Source: Betaproteobacteria bacterium HGW-Betaproteobacteria-9 (GTDB lineage Bacteria; Pseudomonadota; Gammaproteobacteria; Burkholderiales; Burkholderiaceae_C). From it: a stretch of DNA of 64,000 nt. Each line of letters begins with the position of its first letter. Within the stretch, counting starts at the first letter, position 1. Location: assembly GCA_002842215.1 (NCBI GenBank), contig PHCC01000023.1, positions 62,001 through 126,000 of the forward strand. Reading direction: 5' to 3'. Shown here in pieces: positions 53,214 to 61,738 of the stretch. The position numbers and the translations under genes are program-made. The notes below the pieces were generated by a model. The model searched no databases and was not told the DNA's origin. It saw nothing but the letters and a program-made list of their open reading frames with translations.

Positions 53214-53334
53214 AGCACAGGCAAACCCAGCGCGAAAAGAACTCCCGCACCGCCGCCCATCGGCGGCCCGCCCGGCGCTCACGCCGTGGCCACCTGTGCC
53301 CATCCGGCCCGCATTGCACGGGCTCGGGCTGGGC

Positions 53335-56271
53335 TCACAAGTCCAGTTCAAAGATGGCCGGGGTGATGACGTACACCCACGACGGCCCCACCCCAGGAAT
53401 GCGCACCTTGGTCGTGAAGCGGTCGCGTTCTTTCGTGCTCAGACAGCCGTGCTCTACCAACACCCGGGCCATGGCCTTGTGATCAAAGCCCTTGCACACC
53501 TCGGTCTGAAACACCACGGGGAAGGTCAGGTATTCGTGCCGCACGTCTTGGGCCTGCACTGAGGACACGCGCTCCCCATATTCGCGCTGGTGGTCCGCGT
53601 TTGAATCGATGGTCTTGCCATCGGGTGACAGCATCCGCCGTGCGCCGGCCCTCAGGCCCTTGTCTGGCGCGTGGTCGTCTGCCCCACGGTGAAAGCTAGT
53701 GAAGCGGCCCGCCCCGTTCAGTTCGTAGAAGCTCCGCACCTGTCGCAACATGGCCACCACTTCACCGTTACCGATGCCACCACGGGCCGCAAGCCAGGCA
53801 TTGAAGCATTCACGGGCAGCCCGTTCGCTTTCACCCGCTGCCCAGCCCGTCAGGCCCGCCGCCGTGGCCAGCTCACCAGCAGCGCCCACCAGGGCAAAGC
53901 GGGCGCCCACCCGGTCAACCTGACCGCCTGCAGCCTCGGGCACCAACTGCAGCGCCAGGGCCGCCGATGCCGTGCGGATGCGGGCCTTGATGGTGTCCGC
54001 GTTCTCGGTCAGCCACTGCAGCCAGGCGCGGCCCGTGGCGCCGTAAACGCTGCCCGCTTGCCCGGTCAGGTAGCGCGAAAAGTTCGACCCGCCTTCATGG
54101 TCGTGAAGGTTTTCAAACGCACCCATGCCGCGCCCCGCATCGGCCGGAATGTCCGCCATGCGCACTTCTTGCCCGGTGCGGGCTCGCTTCATGCCTTCGG
54201 CCATGTGGTCGGCTAGACCCAACTCACCAGCGCTCAGGAACAGCAGGCGCCAGGACAGCCGGGCGCGGGGTGTGCCCGTGCGGGTCGCTCGGGCCTTGCT
54301 CTGTTCGTTCGCCAGCATGTAGGCGCATTCGCCCGCCGTTTTGGGGTCAACCTGTGCCAGTTCGTCCAGGATCAGCAGGCCGTCGCAGTGCTGCGCCGCG
54401 ATGGCTTCCAAGGCGTTGTCTGTGGTGCGCCAGCGCTGCAGGTAGGACGGGCCACCGTATACGCTGGCCGCCACCTTGAGGGCGGTCGTCTTGCCGCTTG
54501 AGCTGTCGCCCCGGAAGTGAAAGCCCCCGCTCTCCATGCCCGCCGGGCGCATCAAAGGCCCGGCAAAGGCGCACGCCAGGGCGAACACCAAACGCGAATT
54601 TCCAGCGCAAGGGGCCGCGATGCGCTGCGCCCATTGCTCGGGCGTGCCCTTGCTTCGGAAGGTGTTTTCCATCGCGCTGTCACTCTGAAAAACAACCCTC
54701 TCGGATTCGTCGCCGATGGTTTCATGCGGCAACACAAAGGCCCGGCCGTGCCAGCCGATGCGGTCGGTACAGGTGGCGAACTCTGCAGGCTGGCGCGTTT
54801 GGATGTACTGCGTCAGCAGGTTGCGGGCGCGGGGGCTGGGGGCGATGCGCAGCCCCATGCCCAACAGCGCGGCGCGGTATTCCCCGCCGTCGCCCGACAA
54901 CATGCGGGCGGGCATGGCCCATTGTTTGGGCTTGCCCATCGGGTCGGAAAAGGTCAGCAGGTAGCCCCACCCCTGCCCGTCTTGGTCGCGGGTCAGGGCT
55001 TCCACGTCCATACGGCTGCACACCCATTCGGGCGCCGTGGGCTTGCCTTCTCGGTCAACCCCTTGGAAGAACACGCCGCCATCGGTCACGCTGAATCGGT
55101 CCCAATCGGGCGGGGCTTCGGTGCGGGGGTCGCTGGCGCTCTCTGGCGGGCCACCAGCGCCGCCGCTGGGTGCTGGCCTTGCCCTGCCCCTTGCCGTGCT
55201 CGCTGGCGCGGTCCGTGCGGCCTGTGCGGTCGCGTGGGCATCGATGCCCGCCGCCACGATGCTCCGCACCGCCTCAAGCCCAGCGGCCCCGCCGTGGTGG
55301 TTGTGCAGGTCGTTAAAGTCTGAGCCACCAGCGGGCAAGCCCTCGGGGAACAGCGCCAAGCCATGCACCGCCCGCGCCGCCGCCGTGGCCTTCACGCGGC
55401 CCGGGTTCGTGCCCGTCTGGGCTTCGGTGTCTCGGTCGTCGTCGCCACACAGCACCAGCAGCGCAGCCGGGTACAGCGTGTGCAGGGCACGGGCCACATG
55501 CTGCAGGTTGCCCGCATCAAAGGCCACGGCCACCGGGTGCCCTGTGGCTTCGTGCAAGGTGGCCGCCGTGGCGTAGCCTTCCGCCACCAGCAGAACGGGC
55601 GGGGCGGCATCGCTGGCCAGGTTGCCCACCAGGTGCCACAGCCCCGACTTGCGGCCCCCTTTCAGGAACAGCTTTTCCGGGGCGCCGTCTTGCGGTTTGG
55701 TGGGCGCGATGCGTTGCACGTTCCACAGCGTGCCCGCACCGTCGCGCAAGGGCACCAGCAGCACGCCACCGGCTGCGAAGCGCACGCCGTGGGGCTGCAC
55801 ACCCTTGCGCACCAGGTACGGGCTTTCGCCTGTGTCGCTGGCGTCTTGCCACTGCACCGCCGCCTGTTCGGCTGCAGCCGCGTGCGCGGCATCGGCACGA
55901 GCCTGTTCGGCGTACTGGCGCTGCGCCCGCTCACGCTCACGCCGCGCCACTTCTTCGGCGCTCGGGGGCTCGGGGGCTTGCATGCCCTTGGGCAGCGTGA
56001 AGCCGTGTTGTTTGGCCAGGTGCAACAGCGTGGCAATGCCCACACCGCCGCCCGCCTTGACGCTGCGCCAGGTGGCCTTCACATCCTTGGGGTTGTAGCG
56101 GTCGGGGTCGCTGGCGCTCCATTGTTCGAACAGGTCGAAGCCCGTACCGTCCGGGTATTCGCTTTTGATGGCCATCGCCACCCGCGCCCATTCGTCGCGC
56201 TGCAGGTTTGCCGGTACATGCGCCAGGGCTGCGCGGATCAGCTCGGGCGTGATTGGGGTTTGTGCGGTCAT
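53335..56271 (-). CDS. Primase/DUF927 helicase of the integrated element
   Basis: The 978-residue protein has an N-terminal PriCT-type segment (about residues 10-75), a Toprim-like domain (about 215-330, with LLVAEGYATAATLHEATG and LLVLCGDDDRD), a spacer, and a C-terminal DUF927 superfamily-3-like ATPase. The Walker A is FRGDSSSGKTT (near residue 587) and the Walker B is LLILDELAQ. Such proteins prime and unwind during replication of satellites and plasmids. Its start overlaps the wHTH gene stop by four bases. It probably acts at the iteron-like repeats just downstream. Confidence 0.9.
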   Translation of the reverse strand: MTAQTPITPELIRAALAHVPANLQRDEWARVAMAIKSEYPDGTGFDLFEQWSASDPDRYNPKDVKATWRSVKAGGGVGIATLLHLAKQHGFTLPKGMQAPEPPSAEEVARRERERAQRQYAEQARADAAHAAAAEQAAVQWQDASDTGESPYLVRKGVQPHGVRFAAGGVLLVPLRDGAGTLWNVQRIAPTKPQDGAPEKLFLKGGRKSGLWHLVGNLASDAAPPVLLVAEGYATAATLHEATGHPVAVAFDAGNLQHVARALHTLYPAALLVLCGDDDRDTEAQTGTNPGRVKATAAARAVHGLALFPEGLPAGGSDFNDLHNHHGGAAGLEAVRSIVAAGIDAHATAQAARTAPASTARGRARPAPSGGAGGPPESASDPRTEAPPDWDRFSVTDGGVFFQGVDREGKPTAPEWVCSRMDVEALTRDQDGQGWGYLLTFSDPMGKPKQWAMPARMLSGDGGEYRAALLGMGLRIAPSPRARNLLTQYIQTRQPAEFATCTDRIGWHGRAFVLPHETIGDESERVVFQSDSAMENTFRSKGTPEQWAQRIAAPCAGNSRLVFALACAFAGPLMRPAGMESGGFHFRGDSSSGKTTALKVAASVYGGPSYLQRWRTTDNALEAIAAQHCDGLLILDELAQVDPKTAGECAYMLANEQSKARATRTGTPRARLSWRLLFLSAGELGLADHMAEGMKRARTGQEVRMADIPADAGRGMGAFENLHDHEGGSNFSRYLTGQAGSVYGATGRAWLQWLTENADTIKARIRTASAALALQLVPEAAGGQVDRVGARFALVGAAGELATAAGLTGWAAGESERAARECFNAWLAARGGIGNGEVVAMLRQVRSFYELNGAGRFTSFHRGADDHAPDKGLRAGARRMLSPDGKTIDSNADHQREYGERVSSVQAQDVRHEYLTFPVVFQTEVCKGFDHKAMARVLVEHGCLSTKERDRFTTKVRIPGVGPSWVYVITPAIFELDL

Positions 56272-56552
56272 TCGGGTAGGTCAAGCTCACGTTGCCGGGT
56301 GTCCTTCACCAACAGCACGTAAAGCGCTACACGGTTGACAGTGCCGTCTGTGTTGGGTTGGTCAATCCAGCGGGTTTCGATCAGGTGCCCCTCGCTGCGC
56401 AGTTCGTGAATGCGGGCGGTCGGGTCGGGTGCGTTGCACTCGGTCTGCAGTTGCGCACCTGTGGAGGGGCCTTGTTCTAAGCGGGTCAGGATGGCGGCCC
56501 GCTGCGATGCAATGCCGTTGTATGGACGCGGGGTCGGGGTGGTTGCAGTCAC
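56268..56552 (-). CDS. Small winged-helix-like protein
   Basis: The 94-residue protein has a helix-turn-helix of the wHTH type (SQRAAILTRLEQGPSTGAQLQTECNAPDPTARIHELRSEGHLI) and a short C-terminal tail. It overlaps both neighbours by four bases, so the primase, wHTH and SSB-like genes are translated as a coupled unit. Likely role: DNA binding or replication control. Confidence 0.75.
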   Translation of the reverse strand: MTATTPTPRPYNGIASQRAAILTRLEQGPSTGAQLQTECNAPDPTARIHELRSEGHLIETRWIDQPNTDGTVNRVALYVLLVKDTRQRELDLPE

Positions 56553-56905
56553 AGCGGCCCCCGTTCATCGTCTCCGCCCGTGGGCTCGCTGGCCTTGCGC
56601 TTCCTGCCCAGGTGGTAAGCCGTCAGAACGCCATGCACCAGCACATCAAGGCCGTGGCGCAGGGTGCCGCCGTTTCCGTTCCATGTGCTGATTGCCGCCT
56701 CGCCACTCACTGCGATGCTGTCGCCGTCGCTCAGGCGCTGCGCGGCATCAATGGCCGTGGTGGAAAAGGCAATGCAGGAACACAGCACGCTGTCGCCGTT
56801 CTTGTCGGTGGTGGCCATGCGCCACACCGCAAAGGGATTGCCGGTGTTGGAGGTGCGCAGGTTGACAGCCCCGCGAAGGCGGCCCGATACCAGGGCGTCA
56901 ATCAT
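56549..56905 (-). CDS. Single-stranded DNA-binding-like protein
   Basis: The 118-residue protein shows an OB-fold SSB pattern: ALVSGRLRGAVNLRTSNTGNPFAVWRMAT, a SVLCSCIAFSTTAIDAAQRLSDGDSIAVSGE segment and a terminal tail. Charged and acidic residues near the end (GGDDERGPL) replace the usual SSB acidic tip. It would coat ssDNA during element replication. Confidence 0.75.
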   Translation of the reverse strand: MIDALVSGRLRGAVNLRTSNTGNPFAVWRMATTDKNGDSVLCSCIAFSTTAIDAAQRLSDGDSIAVSGEAAISTWNGNGGTLRHGLDVLVHGVLTAYHLGRKRKASEPTGGDDERGPL

Positions 56906-57125
56906 GGTGGCCCCCGGTGTGCTGGCGCTGGGCTATCCAAGCTTGGATTTCAGATTCTTTCCAGGCAACCGCCCTGCTACTGAGGCGCACGCAATGGGGG
57001 AAGGTGCCGGATTTCATTCCAGCGTAAATGGAGCTTTTCCGAAGGGAGGACAGCCTTTCCACTTCGGGTAGGCGTACCAGGCGATCCCGTGGAACGTCTG
57101 GTGGGGACTGGTGAACAGCTTGCAT
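56898..57125 (-). CDS. alpA: AlpA-family transcriptional regulator
   Basis: The 75-residue protein has the AlpA/MerR-like HTH (LVRLPEVERLSSLRKSSIYAGMKSGTFP, RAVAWKESEIQAWI). AlpA-type proteins in P4-like satellites act as activators or excision regulators. AAAGGA precedes ATG 57125. First gene of the replication block. Confidence 0.85.
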   Translation of the reverse strand: MQAVHQSPPDVPRDRLVRLPEVERLSSLRKSSIYAGMKSGTFPHCVRLSSRAVAWKESEIQAWIAQRQHTGGHHD

Positions 57126-57316
57126 GATCTCGGTTCCTTTCCGTTGCACCTCCCGGCACCCAAAATGGGCCGGGTAGGCGTTAACGGACTGGAACACTGC
57201 AACGCTGAAAAGTCGCGCTGCATCAACTGTTGCGAGCGTCAGGGGTGGGCGTTCATAGCGGCACACCGCCCGCAAGGGCGCATGTCCGCAGCAATCGGCG
57301 CAACGGTTGCCTAACG

Positions 57317-58159
57317 CTATCTGGTGGCGGAATTTGTCAGACGGCCCGCCATATTTCCGATCACCGATCCGCCTTCGTCAGGCCCACTGCCCAGCACCCT
57401 ATCCAGGGCGGGCCGAGATTTCAGGCCGCATTCATTGGCCATGCTCTTGGCCACATCAGAGTTCTTTTCCCAAGCACCGTCCGAAGCATGCTTCCACCCG
57501 AGGCGTCGATTGAATTCGGCACGAGCAATGCGCTTTTCTTCGTCGCTCCATGTTGCACCGGCCTTGGTTCTGCGGATGGTCGCAACCTGCGCCCATGTGG
57601 CGGGCTGTTGTGCAGCAGCCGAGGCACGCGCCCAGGCCAAGACATATTCACTTGGCGCCTCTCTCTGCAAAGCAAGCCACACCACAAAGTCTGCGGCGGT
57701 GATGTGGTGTACCACGTCGTCCTTGACCTCATCAAGTTTTCCCGTCCGCCTGTCTCGGACCTGAATCTGGGCGACGGCACGCGAGCTGGCCAACTGCCCC
57801 AGATCACAGGCCACAGCAAGTGCCCATCCCAGGGCTCTCCGCCTGTTCCGGCCCACTTCATCATCAACCCGACAAGGCCGCTGCAAGTCAACAACATCGC
57901 CAATCGCCAACAACAGCGGCCATCTGAGAACACCCCGTGCCCAGGCAAACTGACCACACACGGCTTGAGCGTCTGCGAGGCTCAGATCAATGCCACTGCC
58001 CAGGTTGTCCACATGTGGCGCTCTCTGCTTGACCGGCTCACCCAGGGGAGCGGAAAGCGAGCCCAACTCATACCGGGGAAGTCCAGCATGCAACGCCTTC
58101 CGCGCCGCCTCACGGTCTACCGGTGGCGCGGCGTTCTTGGCATCTTGTTTCTTTGTCAT
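57317..58159 (-). CDS. Unknown protein of the integrated element
   Basis: The 280-residue product has no family I recognise. Its N-terminus is basic (TKKQDAKNAAPPVDREAARKAL) and the rest is largely helical, with a DEVGRNRRRALGWALAVACDLG run. It lies between AlpA and the RadC-like gene, on the same strand. Confidence 0.5.
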   Translation of the reverse strand: MTKKQDAKNAAPPVDREAARKALHAGLPRYELGSLSAPLGEPVKQRAPHVDNLGSGIDLSLADAQAVCGQFAWARGVLRWPLLLAIGDVVDLQRPCRVDDEVGRNRRRALGWALAVACDLGQLASSRAVAQIQVRDRRTGKLDEVKDDVVHHITAADFVVWLALQREAPSEYVLAWARASAAAQQPATWAQVATIRRTKAGATWSDEEKRIARAEFNRRLGWKHASDGAWEKNSDVAKSMANECGLKSRPALDRVLGSGPDEGGSVIGNMAGRLTNSATR

Positions 58160-58177
58160 TCTTGTCCCCGGTTTGAT

Positions 58178-58738
58178 CTACACCAGCCCCATTTCAGCCA
58201 TGGACACGCATTCGCGGCCGGTCACAATGAAGTGATCCAACACGCGCACATCCACCAGCGCCAGCGTGGTCTTGAGGCTTTGCGTCAGGGCCTCATCGGC
58301 CCGGCTCGGTCGCGCTTCGCCGCTGGGGTGGTTGTGTGCCAGCACCACCGCCGCCGCGTTGTGCCCGATGGCGGCCCGTGCAATCTCTCGGGGGTACACG
58401 CTGGTTTGCGTCAGAGTGCCATTGAAGGGCGTTTCAAAGGCGATGGCGCGGTTTTGGCTGTCGAGGTACAGCACCGCGAACACCTCGGTTTTCTCCGCCC
58501 CTAGGTGTAGGCGCAGGAAGTCCCGCACCGCGCGGGGACTGTCGAACGTGGCGCCCGGCTCCCCCAGGTAGCGCCCCAAGATGGCCAAGGCGGCATCGAC
58601 CACGCTGCGTTCATGCTCGGGCATCCCGTGGCGAAATGATGCAGGCCCGGCCCCTGCCCGGTAGCAGGGCACCAGCTCACGTGCCTTCACTCGGTTGCGG
58701 GGCATGGCCCGCGTTGTTGCAAAATTCACATCAGCCAT
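58178..58738 (-). CDS. RadC-like JAMM-domain protein
   Basis: The 186-residue protein has the JAMM metal motif [14 protein letters not shown] (H-x-H-x7-S-x2-D) and [13 protein letters not shown] typical of RadC. RadC-like proteins are common in phage satellites and mobile islands with uncertain function. ATG 58738 is chosen since upstream sequence is proline-rich and non-conserved. Confidence 0.85.
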   Translation of the reverse strand: MADVNFATTRAMPRNRVKARELVPCYRAGAGPASFRHGMPEHERSVVDAALAILGRYLGEPGATFDSPRAVRDFLRLHLGAEKTEVFAVLYLDSQNRAIAFETPFNGTLTQTSVYPREIARAAIGHNAAAVVLAHNHPSGEARPSRADEALTQSLKTTLALVDVRVLDHFIVTGRECVSMAEMGLV

Positions 58739-58843
58739 TTTCAAACCTTGTTTTTGATGATGGTCAGGCGGGGCCGGTGGTAGTGACACCGTGCCCCGCC
58801 GCCTTTTGTGCCCAGCTCAGGGCCGCCGCTGGGCATGGCGGTA

Positions 58844-59062
58844 TCAGTCGCCCGCCTTGGGGCTCGGGGCCGCCAGGTAGGCGGTGTGCAGGCGCTGCAG
58901 GTCTTGCAACAGCCCTAGATGCTTGGGCACCCATTCCGGAATCGCCACGCCCTCGGCACGCCAGCGGCTCGGGGTATTGCGGTGCAGTCCGGTCGCCCGG
59001 CAAAAGTCGGCGATCTTCCAGCCCAGGACGGACAGCGCCGCGTCAAACTCTTCAATCGTCAT
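58844..59062 (-). CDS. Small helix-turn-helix protein
   Basis: The 72-residue protein has an HTH (SVLGWKIADFCRATGLHRNTPSRWRAEGV) resembling phage/plasmid regulators. ATG 59062 has an AAGGTG ribosome site; a GTG nine bases upstream is an alternative. The nested palindromes just upstream (59102-59205) may be its operators. Confidence 0.7.
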   Translation of the reverse strand: MTIEEFDAALSVLGWKIADFCRATGLHRNTPSRWRAEGVAIPEWVPKHLGLLQDLQRLHTAYLAAPSPKAGD

Positions 59063-59101
59063 GCGTTGCACCTTTTTTCGTGTTGAGTCATGATACTAGG
59101 T

Positions 59102-59205
59102 TTTCCCGATAGTGTGCTGAATACGTATTTTTCAGCACATTAACTATACATAACGCCCGTTGTCGAATATGCATTATTTAACAAGTATTGCACATTATCG
59201 GGAAA
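59102..59205. promoter_or_regulatory. Nested palindromes upstream of small HTH gene
   Basis: The outer 16-bp arms TTTCCCGATAGTGTGC (59102-59117) and GCACATTATCGGGAAA (59190-59205) are complementary at 15 of 16 positions. Inside, TGTGCTGAA (59113) pairs with TTCAGCACA (59131). The stretch is AT-rich between them, so a promoter is likely. Confidence 0.6.
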
Positions 59206-59314
59206 TGTCATTGCAAATCAAAGGCTTGCCGACTTATGCGCATTGCCTGTTTTTTGTGCATACGTGCGTGCGGCTTCGTGTTGAAAGTTATCCACAGGGC
59301 CTGACGGCATCCGC

Positions 59315-59620
59315 TCAAGCTGGCACCAGCGCGGGCCGGATGCGCAGCGGTGCGGCCTTGAGCAACTGGCGGGCCTGCCATTCGTCATAGGCGGCCTGCT
59401 GCGCCAGCCACAGGCGGGCCGCGCCGCCACGGTCAACCCCTAGCCAGGCTTCAAGGCGCAAGGCCAGCGCGGGCGATATGGCCGCGTGGGCGTTCAGCAC
59501 GCGGGACAGGGCCACGCGGGACACGCCCAACTGTTCAGCGGCTTGCGTCACGTTCAGGCCCAGGGCGGGCAACACGTCATCACGCAAGGTCAGGCCGGGG
59601 TGTGGGGGGTTCTTCATCAT
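59315..59620 (-). CDS. higA: HigA-type antitoxin
   Basis: The 101-residue protein has a Cro/C1-type HTH (LNVTQAAEQLGVSRVALSRVLNAHAAISPALALRLEAWLG), as in HigA. It follows the toxin gene by 21 bp, in the toxin-first order typical of higBA. Confidence 0.9.
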   Translation of the reverse strand: MMKNPPHPGLTLRDDVLPALGLNVTQAAEQLGVSRVALSRVLNAHAAISPALALRLEAWLGVDRGGAARLWLAQQAAYDEWQARQLLKAAPLRIRPALVPA

Positions 59621-59641
59621 GGCGGGCGCTCCGGTGGTCGG

Positions 59642-59920
59642 TCAGTGGTAATCGAGGTAATCCAGCAGCACCGCGTCGGTGCCTTCAAAGGTGAATGTCA
59701 TCCGCCAATTGCCGTTCACAGACACGGCCCAATGGTTTGCAAGGTTGCCGTGCAAGGGATGCAGGCCCCAGCCGGGCAGATTCATATCGGCGGGGCCTTG
59801 GGCGTCGTTCAGGCGTGCCAGCAGCCGGGCCAGCTTGGGCGCATGGACGGCCTGAATACCGGCCTTGGTGCCCCGCTCGAAATAGGCCTGCAGGCCCTTG
59901 TGTCGGAATGACTTGATCAC
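59642..59920 (-). CDS. higB: HigB-type toxin
   Basis: The 92-residue protein starts with GTG at 59920 and has the HigB/RelE pattern: VIKSFRHKGLQAYFERG, KLARLLARLNDAQGP, LHPLHGNLANHWAVSVNGNWRMTFTFEGTDAVLLDYLDYH. It would cleave mRNA on ribosomes. Maintains the element. Confidence 0.9.
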   Translation of the reverse strand: MIKSFRHKGLQAYFERGTKAGIQAVHAPKLARLLARLNDAQGPADMNLPGWGLHPLHGNLANHWAVSVNGNWRMTFTFEGTDAVLLDYLDYH

Positions 59921-60415
59921 GGCTTGAGTGTATCGTGTTGCGTTACGGGTTGCAATTGAAGGGCGGACGATCCGTGGCACCGGTCACCGCTGAAAGCGAG
60001 CACCGCCGCGCCGGGGGGCATGGCACCAGGGGAAGCCCTTCGCGGCGCTTTCCGGCAAAGTGCGCGGGCTTCCAAGTGGCCAGCCACCAGGGCGCAAAGC
60101 CAGCTCGGGCCGGGAAGGGATGGCCAGCAGGCAGTACCGGAAGGGCAAAGCGTGGGGCGGTTTCTCTGTGTGAATGAATGATTTTTTTCATCATATAAAA
60201 GTGTTCCCGCTCTGTTCCCTGTTTGTTCCCGCTCTGTTCCCGGTACCCCTTGGGCTGCCAAGCCCCGGCCCCGCTGGGTTTGGCTGTTTTGTTCCCGGTG
60301 TTCCCGGTGTTTTGCCGTTCAGCACGGGCAGTAAACCACTGAGGTTCGCGTCAGGCGGCCCGCTGGAATGGGTTCGGTTCCACCTTTGGCGCTCGATTCG
60401 GTTCCTGTTGTCACG
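59921..60415. other. Intergenic stretch between higB and integrase
   Basis: No gene. It carries a GC-rich block, then an AT-rich block (GATTTTTTTCATCATATAAAAG, about 60179) and TGTTCCC repeats. Confidence 0.6.
60202..60308. repeat. TGTTCCC array
   Basis: TGTTCCC starts at 60202, 60213, 60224 and 60235, exactly 11 bp apart, then at 60290 and 60299. The last pair is the reverse complement of the left-side ACCGGGAACACCGGGAACAA. It may bind an element-encoded DNA-binding protein or be an origin. Confidence 0.65.
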
Positions 60416-61621
60416 TCAGGCGGCCCGCTTGGGCATCTTGAGCACCTTTCCGCCCTTGCGCCCGTCCAGGTAGTCCGCCCACCACTGCATCATCTTTTCG
60501 CGCTCTGCGGTGTAGGTTGATCGGTGGTAGGCGGCCCGCACCTTGTTGCGTTCAATGTGGGCAAGCTGGCGCTCTATCACGTCAGGATTCCACCCGCATT
60601 CATTGGCCACCGTGGAAAACAGCGCCCGGAAGCCGTGCGCCGTGGCGCTGCCCTTGAAACCCATGCGGCCCATGGCCGAATTGAATGTGTTCTCGCTCAG
60701 GGGCTTGCTGCGGTAGCTGGGGCTGGGAAACACCAGCTCACTGTCGCCGCTCAGGGCCTGCATGGTGCGCAACACCTCAAGGGCTTGCCGCGACAGGGGC
60801 ACGCGGTGTTCACTGCGCATCTTCATGCGCTCGGCTGGGATGGTCCATAGCGCGGCCTCAAGGTCGAACTCTGCCCACTTCGCGCCCCGCACTTCGCCGG
60901 GCCGGGTGGCGGTCAGCATCAACAGGCTCAGGGCTTGCACCGTGCGGGGGTCGCCTTCGTAGCTGGCCAGCTTTCCCAGGAACTCGGGCAAGTCACGATC
61001 GGCCAGGGCGGCCCGGTGGGTCACTTCGTGCGGTTTGAGGATCTCCGATGGCACCAGGTCAAGCATGGGATTCGATTCGATGCGCTCATGCGTGACGGCC
61101 CATCGGTAGATCGACTTCACCCGCTGCAGCACGCGGGATGCCAGCACCGCCGCGCCCCGCTTTTCGATCAACTTCACGGCCGCCATGATCTCCCCGGGCT
61201 TGATGCTGGCCAGCGGGCGGGCACCCAGGGCCGGGAAAATGTCCGCCTCAAGGGATGCGCGAATACGCTGCATCGTCAGGGGCTCCCAGCGGGCGGACTG
61301 GTGGCGCAGCCATTCATCGGCCACCGCTTCGAAGGTGTTCACCGCTTCATGTACGGCTTGCGCTTTGGCGGCCTTGCGCAGTGCGCCCGGATCGTCACCC
61401 AGCGCCAGGACCTTGCGGGCCGTTGCAGCCAGGTCGCGGGCATCCTTGAGCCCCACCGCCGGATAGACCCCGAAGGCCAGGCGCTTTTCCTTGCCGCCAT
61501 GGCGGTACTTCATGCGCCAGTACCGGCCACCGGCTGCGGTCAGTTCAAGGTACAGGCCCGCTCCGTCGAAGTGTTTGCCGGGTTCGGTCAGGGTTCGCAG
61601 CTTGGCATCGGTCAGTTTCAT
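60416..61621 (-). CDS. P4-type tyrosine integrase
   Basis: The 401-residue integrase has an N-terminal DUF4102 arm-binding domain (LTDAKLRTLTEPGKHFDGAGLYLEL), a core-binding domain, and the catalytic R (LLMLTATRPGEVRG), HGFRALFSTVANECGW and the terminal Tyr in RAAYHRSTY. It catalyses site-specific integration at tRNA-Leu. It begins 102 bp from the right att. ATG 61621 overlaps a TGGGGCA that may be a degenerate arm site. Confidence 0.92.
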   Translation of the reverse strand: MKLTDAKLRTLTEPGKHFDGAGLYLELTAAGGRYWRMKYRHGGKEKRLAFGVYPAVGLKDARDLAATARKVLALGDDPGALRKAAKAQAVHEAVNTFEAVADEWLRHQSARWEPLTMQRIRASLEADIFPALGARPLASIKPGEIMAAVKLIEKRGAAVLASRVLQRVKSIYRWAVTHERIESNPMLDLVPSEILKPHEVTHRAALADRDLPEFLGKLASYEGDPRTVQALSLLMLTATRPGEVRGAKWAEFDLEAALWTIPAERMKMRSEHRVPLSRQALEVLRTMQALSGDSELVFPSPSYRSKPLSENTFNSAMGRMGFKGSATAHGFRALFSTVANECGWNPDVIERQLAHIERNKVRAAYHRSTYTAEREKMMQWWADYLDGRKGGKVLKMPKRAA

Positions 61622-61659
61622 GGGGCACCATCGGTAGTGTGGGGGCACAATTGGGGGCA
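61621..61659 (+). repeat. Phased GGGGGCA sites at right end
   Basis: GGGGGCA at 61641 and 61653, with a degenerate TGGGGCA at 61621; spacings of 20 and 12 bp match those at the left end. Confidence 0.55.
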
Positions 61660-61722
61660 TTTTCCGATAGCGCAGCTCCGACAGCAAGGTTTTATGCGGG
61701 TTCCGGGCCTGAGTTCGTGTGC

Positions 61723-61737
61723 GGCCCCGGCACCACA
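61723..61737 (+). repeat. attR-like direct repeat
   Basis: GGCCCCGGCACCACA, the right-end copy of the tRNA 3' end with one G deleted. Confidence 0.7.
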
Positions 61738-61738
61738 C

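Larger units (their letters stand above)
52370..53334. other. Repeat-rich intergenic region of the element
   Basis: No convincing gene is seen over nearly 1 kb. The region holds the phased GGGGGCA sites and two identical copies of ACCGGGAACACCGGGAACAA (52844, 52941). It also has an inverted repeat TGTTCCC-N9-GGGAACA (52907-52929), three 23-bp repeat units beginning TGCCCCC (53004, 53161, 53184) and a 31-bp tandem duplication (53090, 53121). A direct repeat of about 40 bp (53036, 53251) is also present. Low-complexity open frames across it reflect these repeats. Confidence 0.7.
52311..61737. mobile_element. Integrated satellite-like element in tRNA-Leu
   Basis: The element spans about 9.4 kb from the tRNA 3' end to a near-copy of it (GGCCCCGG-CACCACA at 61723, one G shorter than GGCCCCGGGCACCACA at 52311). 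All its genes are on the reverse strand: tyrosine integrase, HigB/HigA, a small DNA-binding protein, RadC-like, an unknown, AlpA, an SSB-like protein, a wHTH protein and a primase/helicase. No capsid, terminase, relaxase or secretion genes are present. This resembles P4-type satellites. Confidence 0.85.

Noticed and set aside
52756..53319. Minus-strand open frame of 187 codons in the element's left intergenic region
   Set aside because: The translation only reflects the 23-bp, 31-bp and 40-bp DNA repeats, with no recognisable domain or ribosome site.
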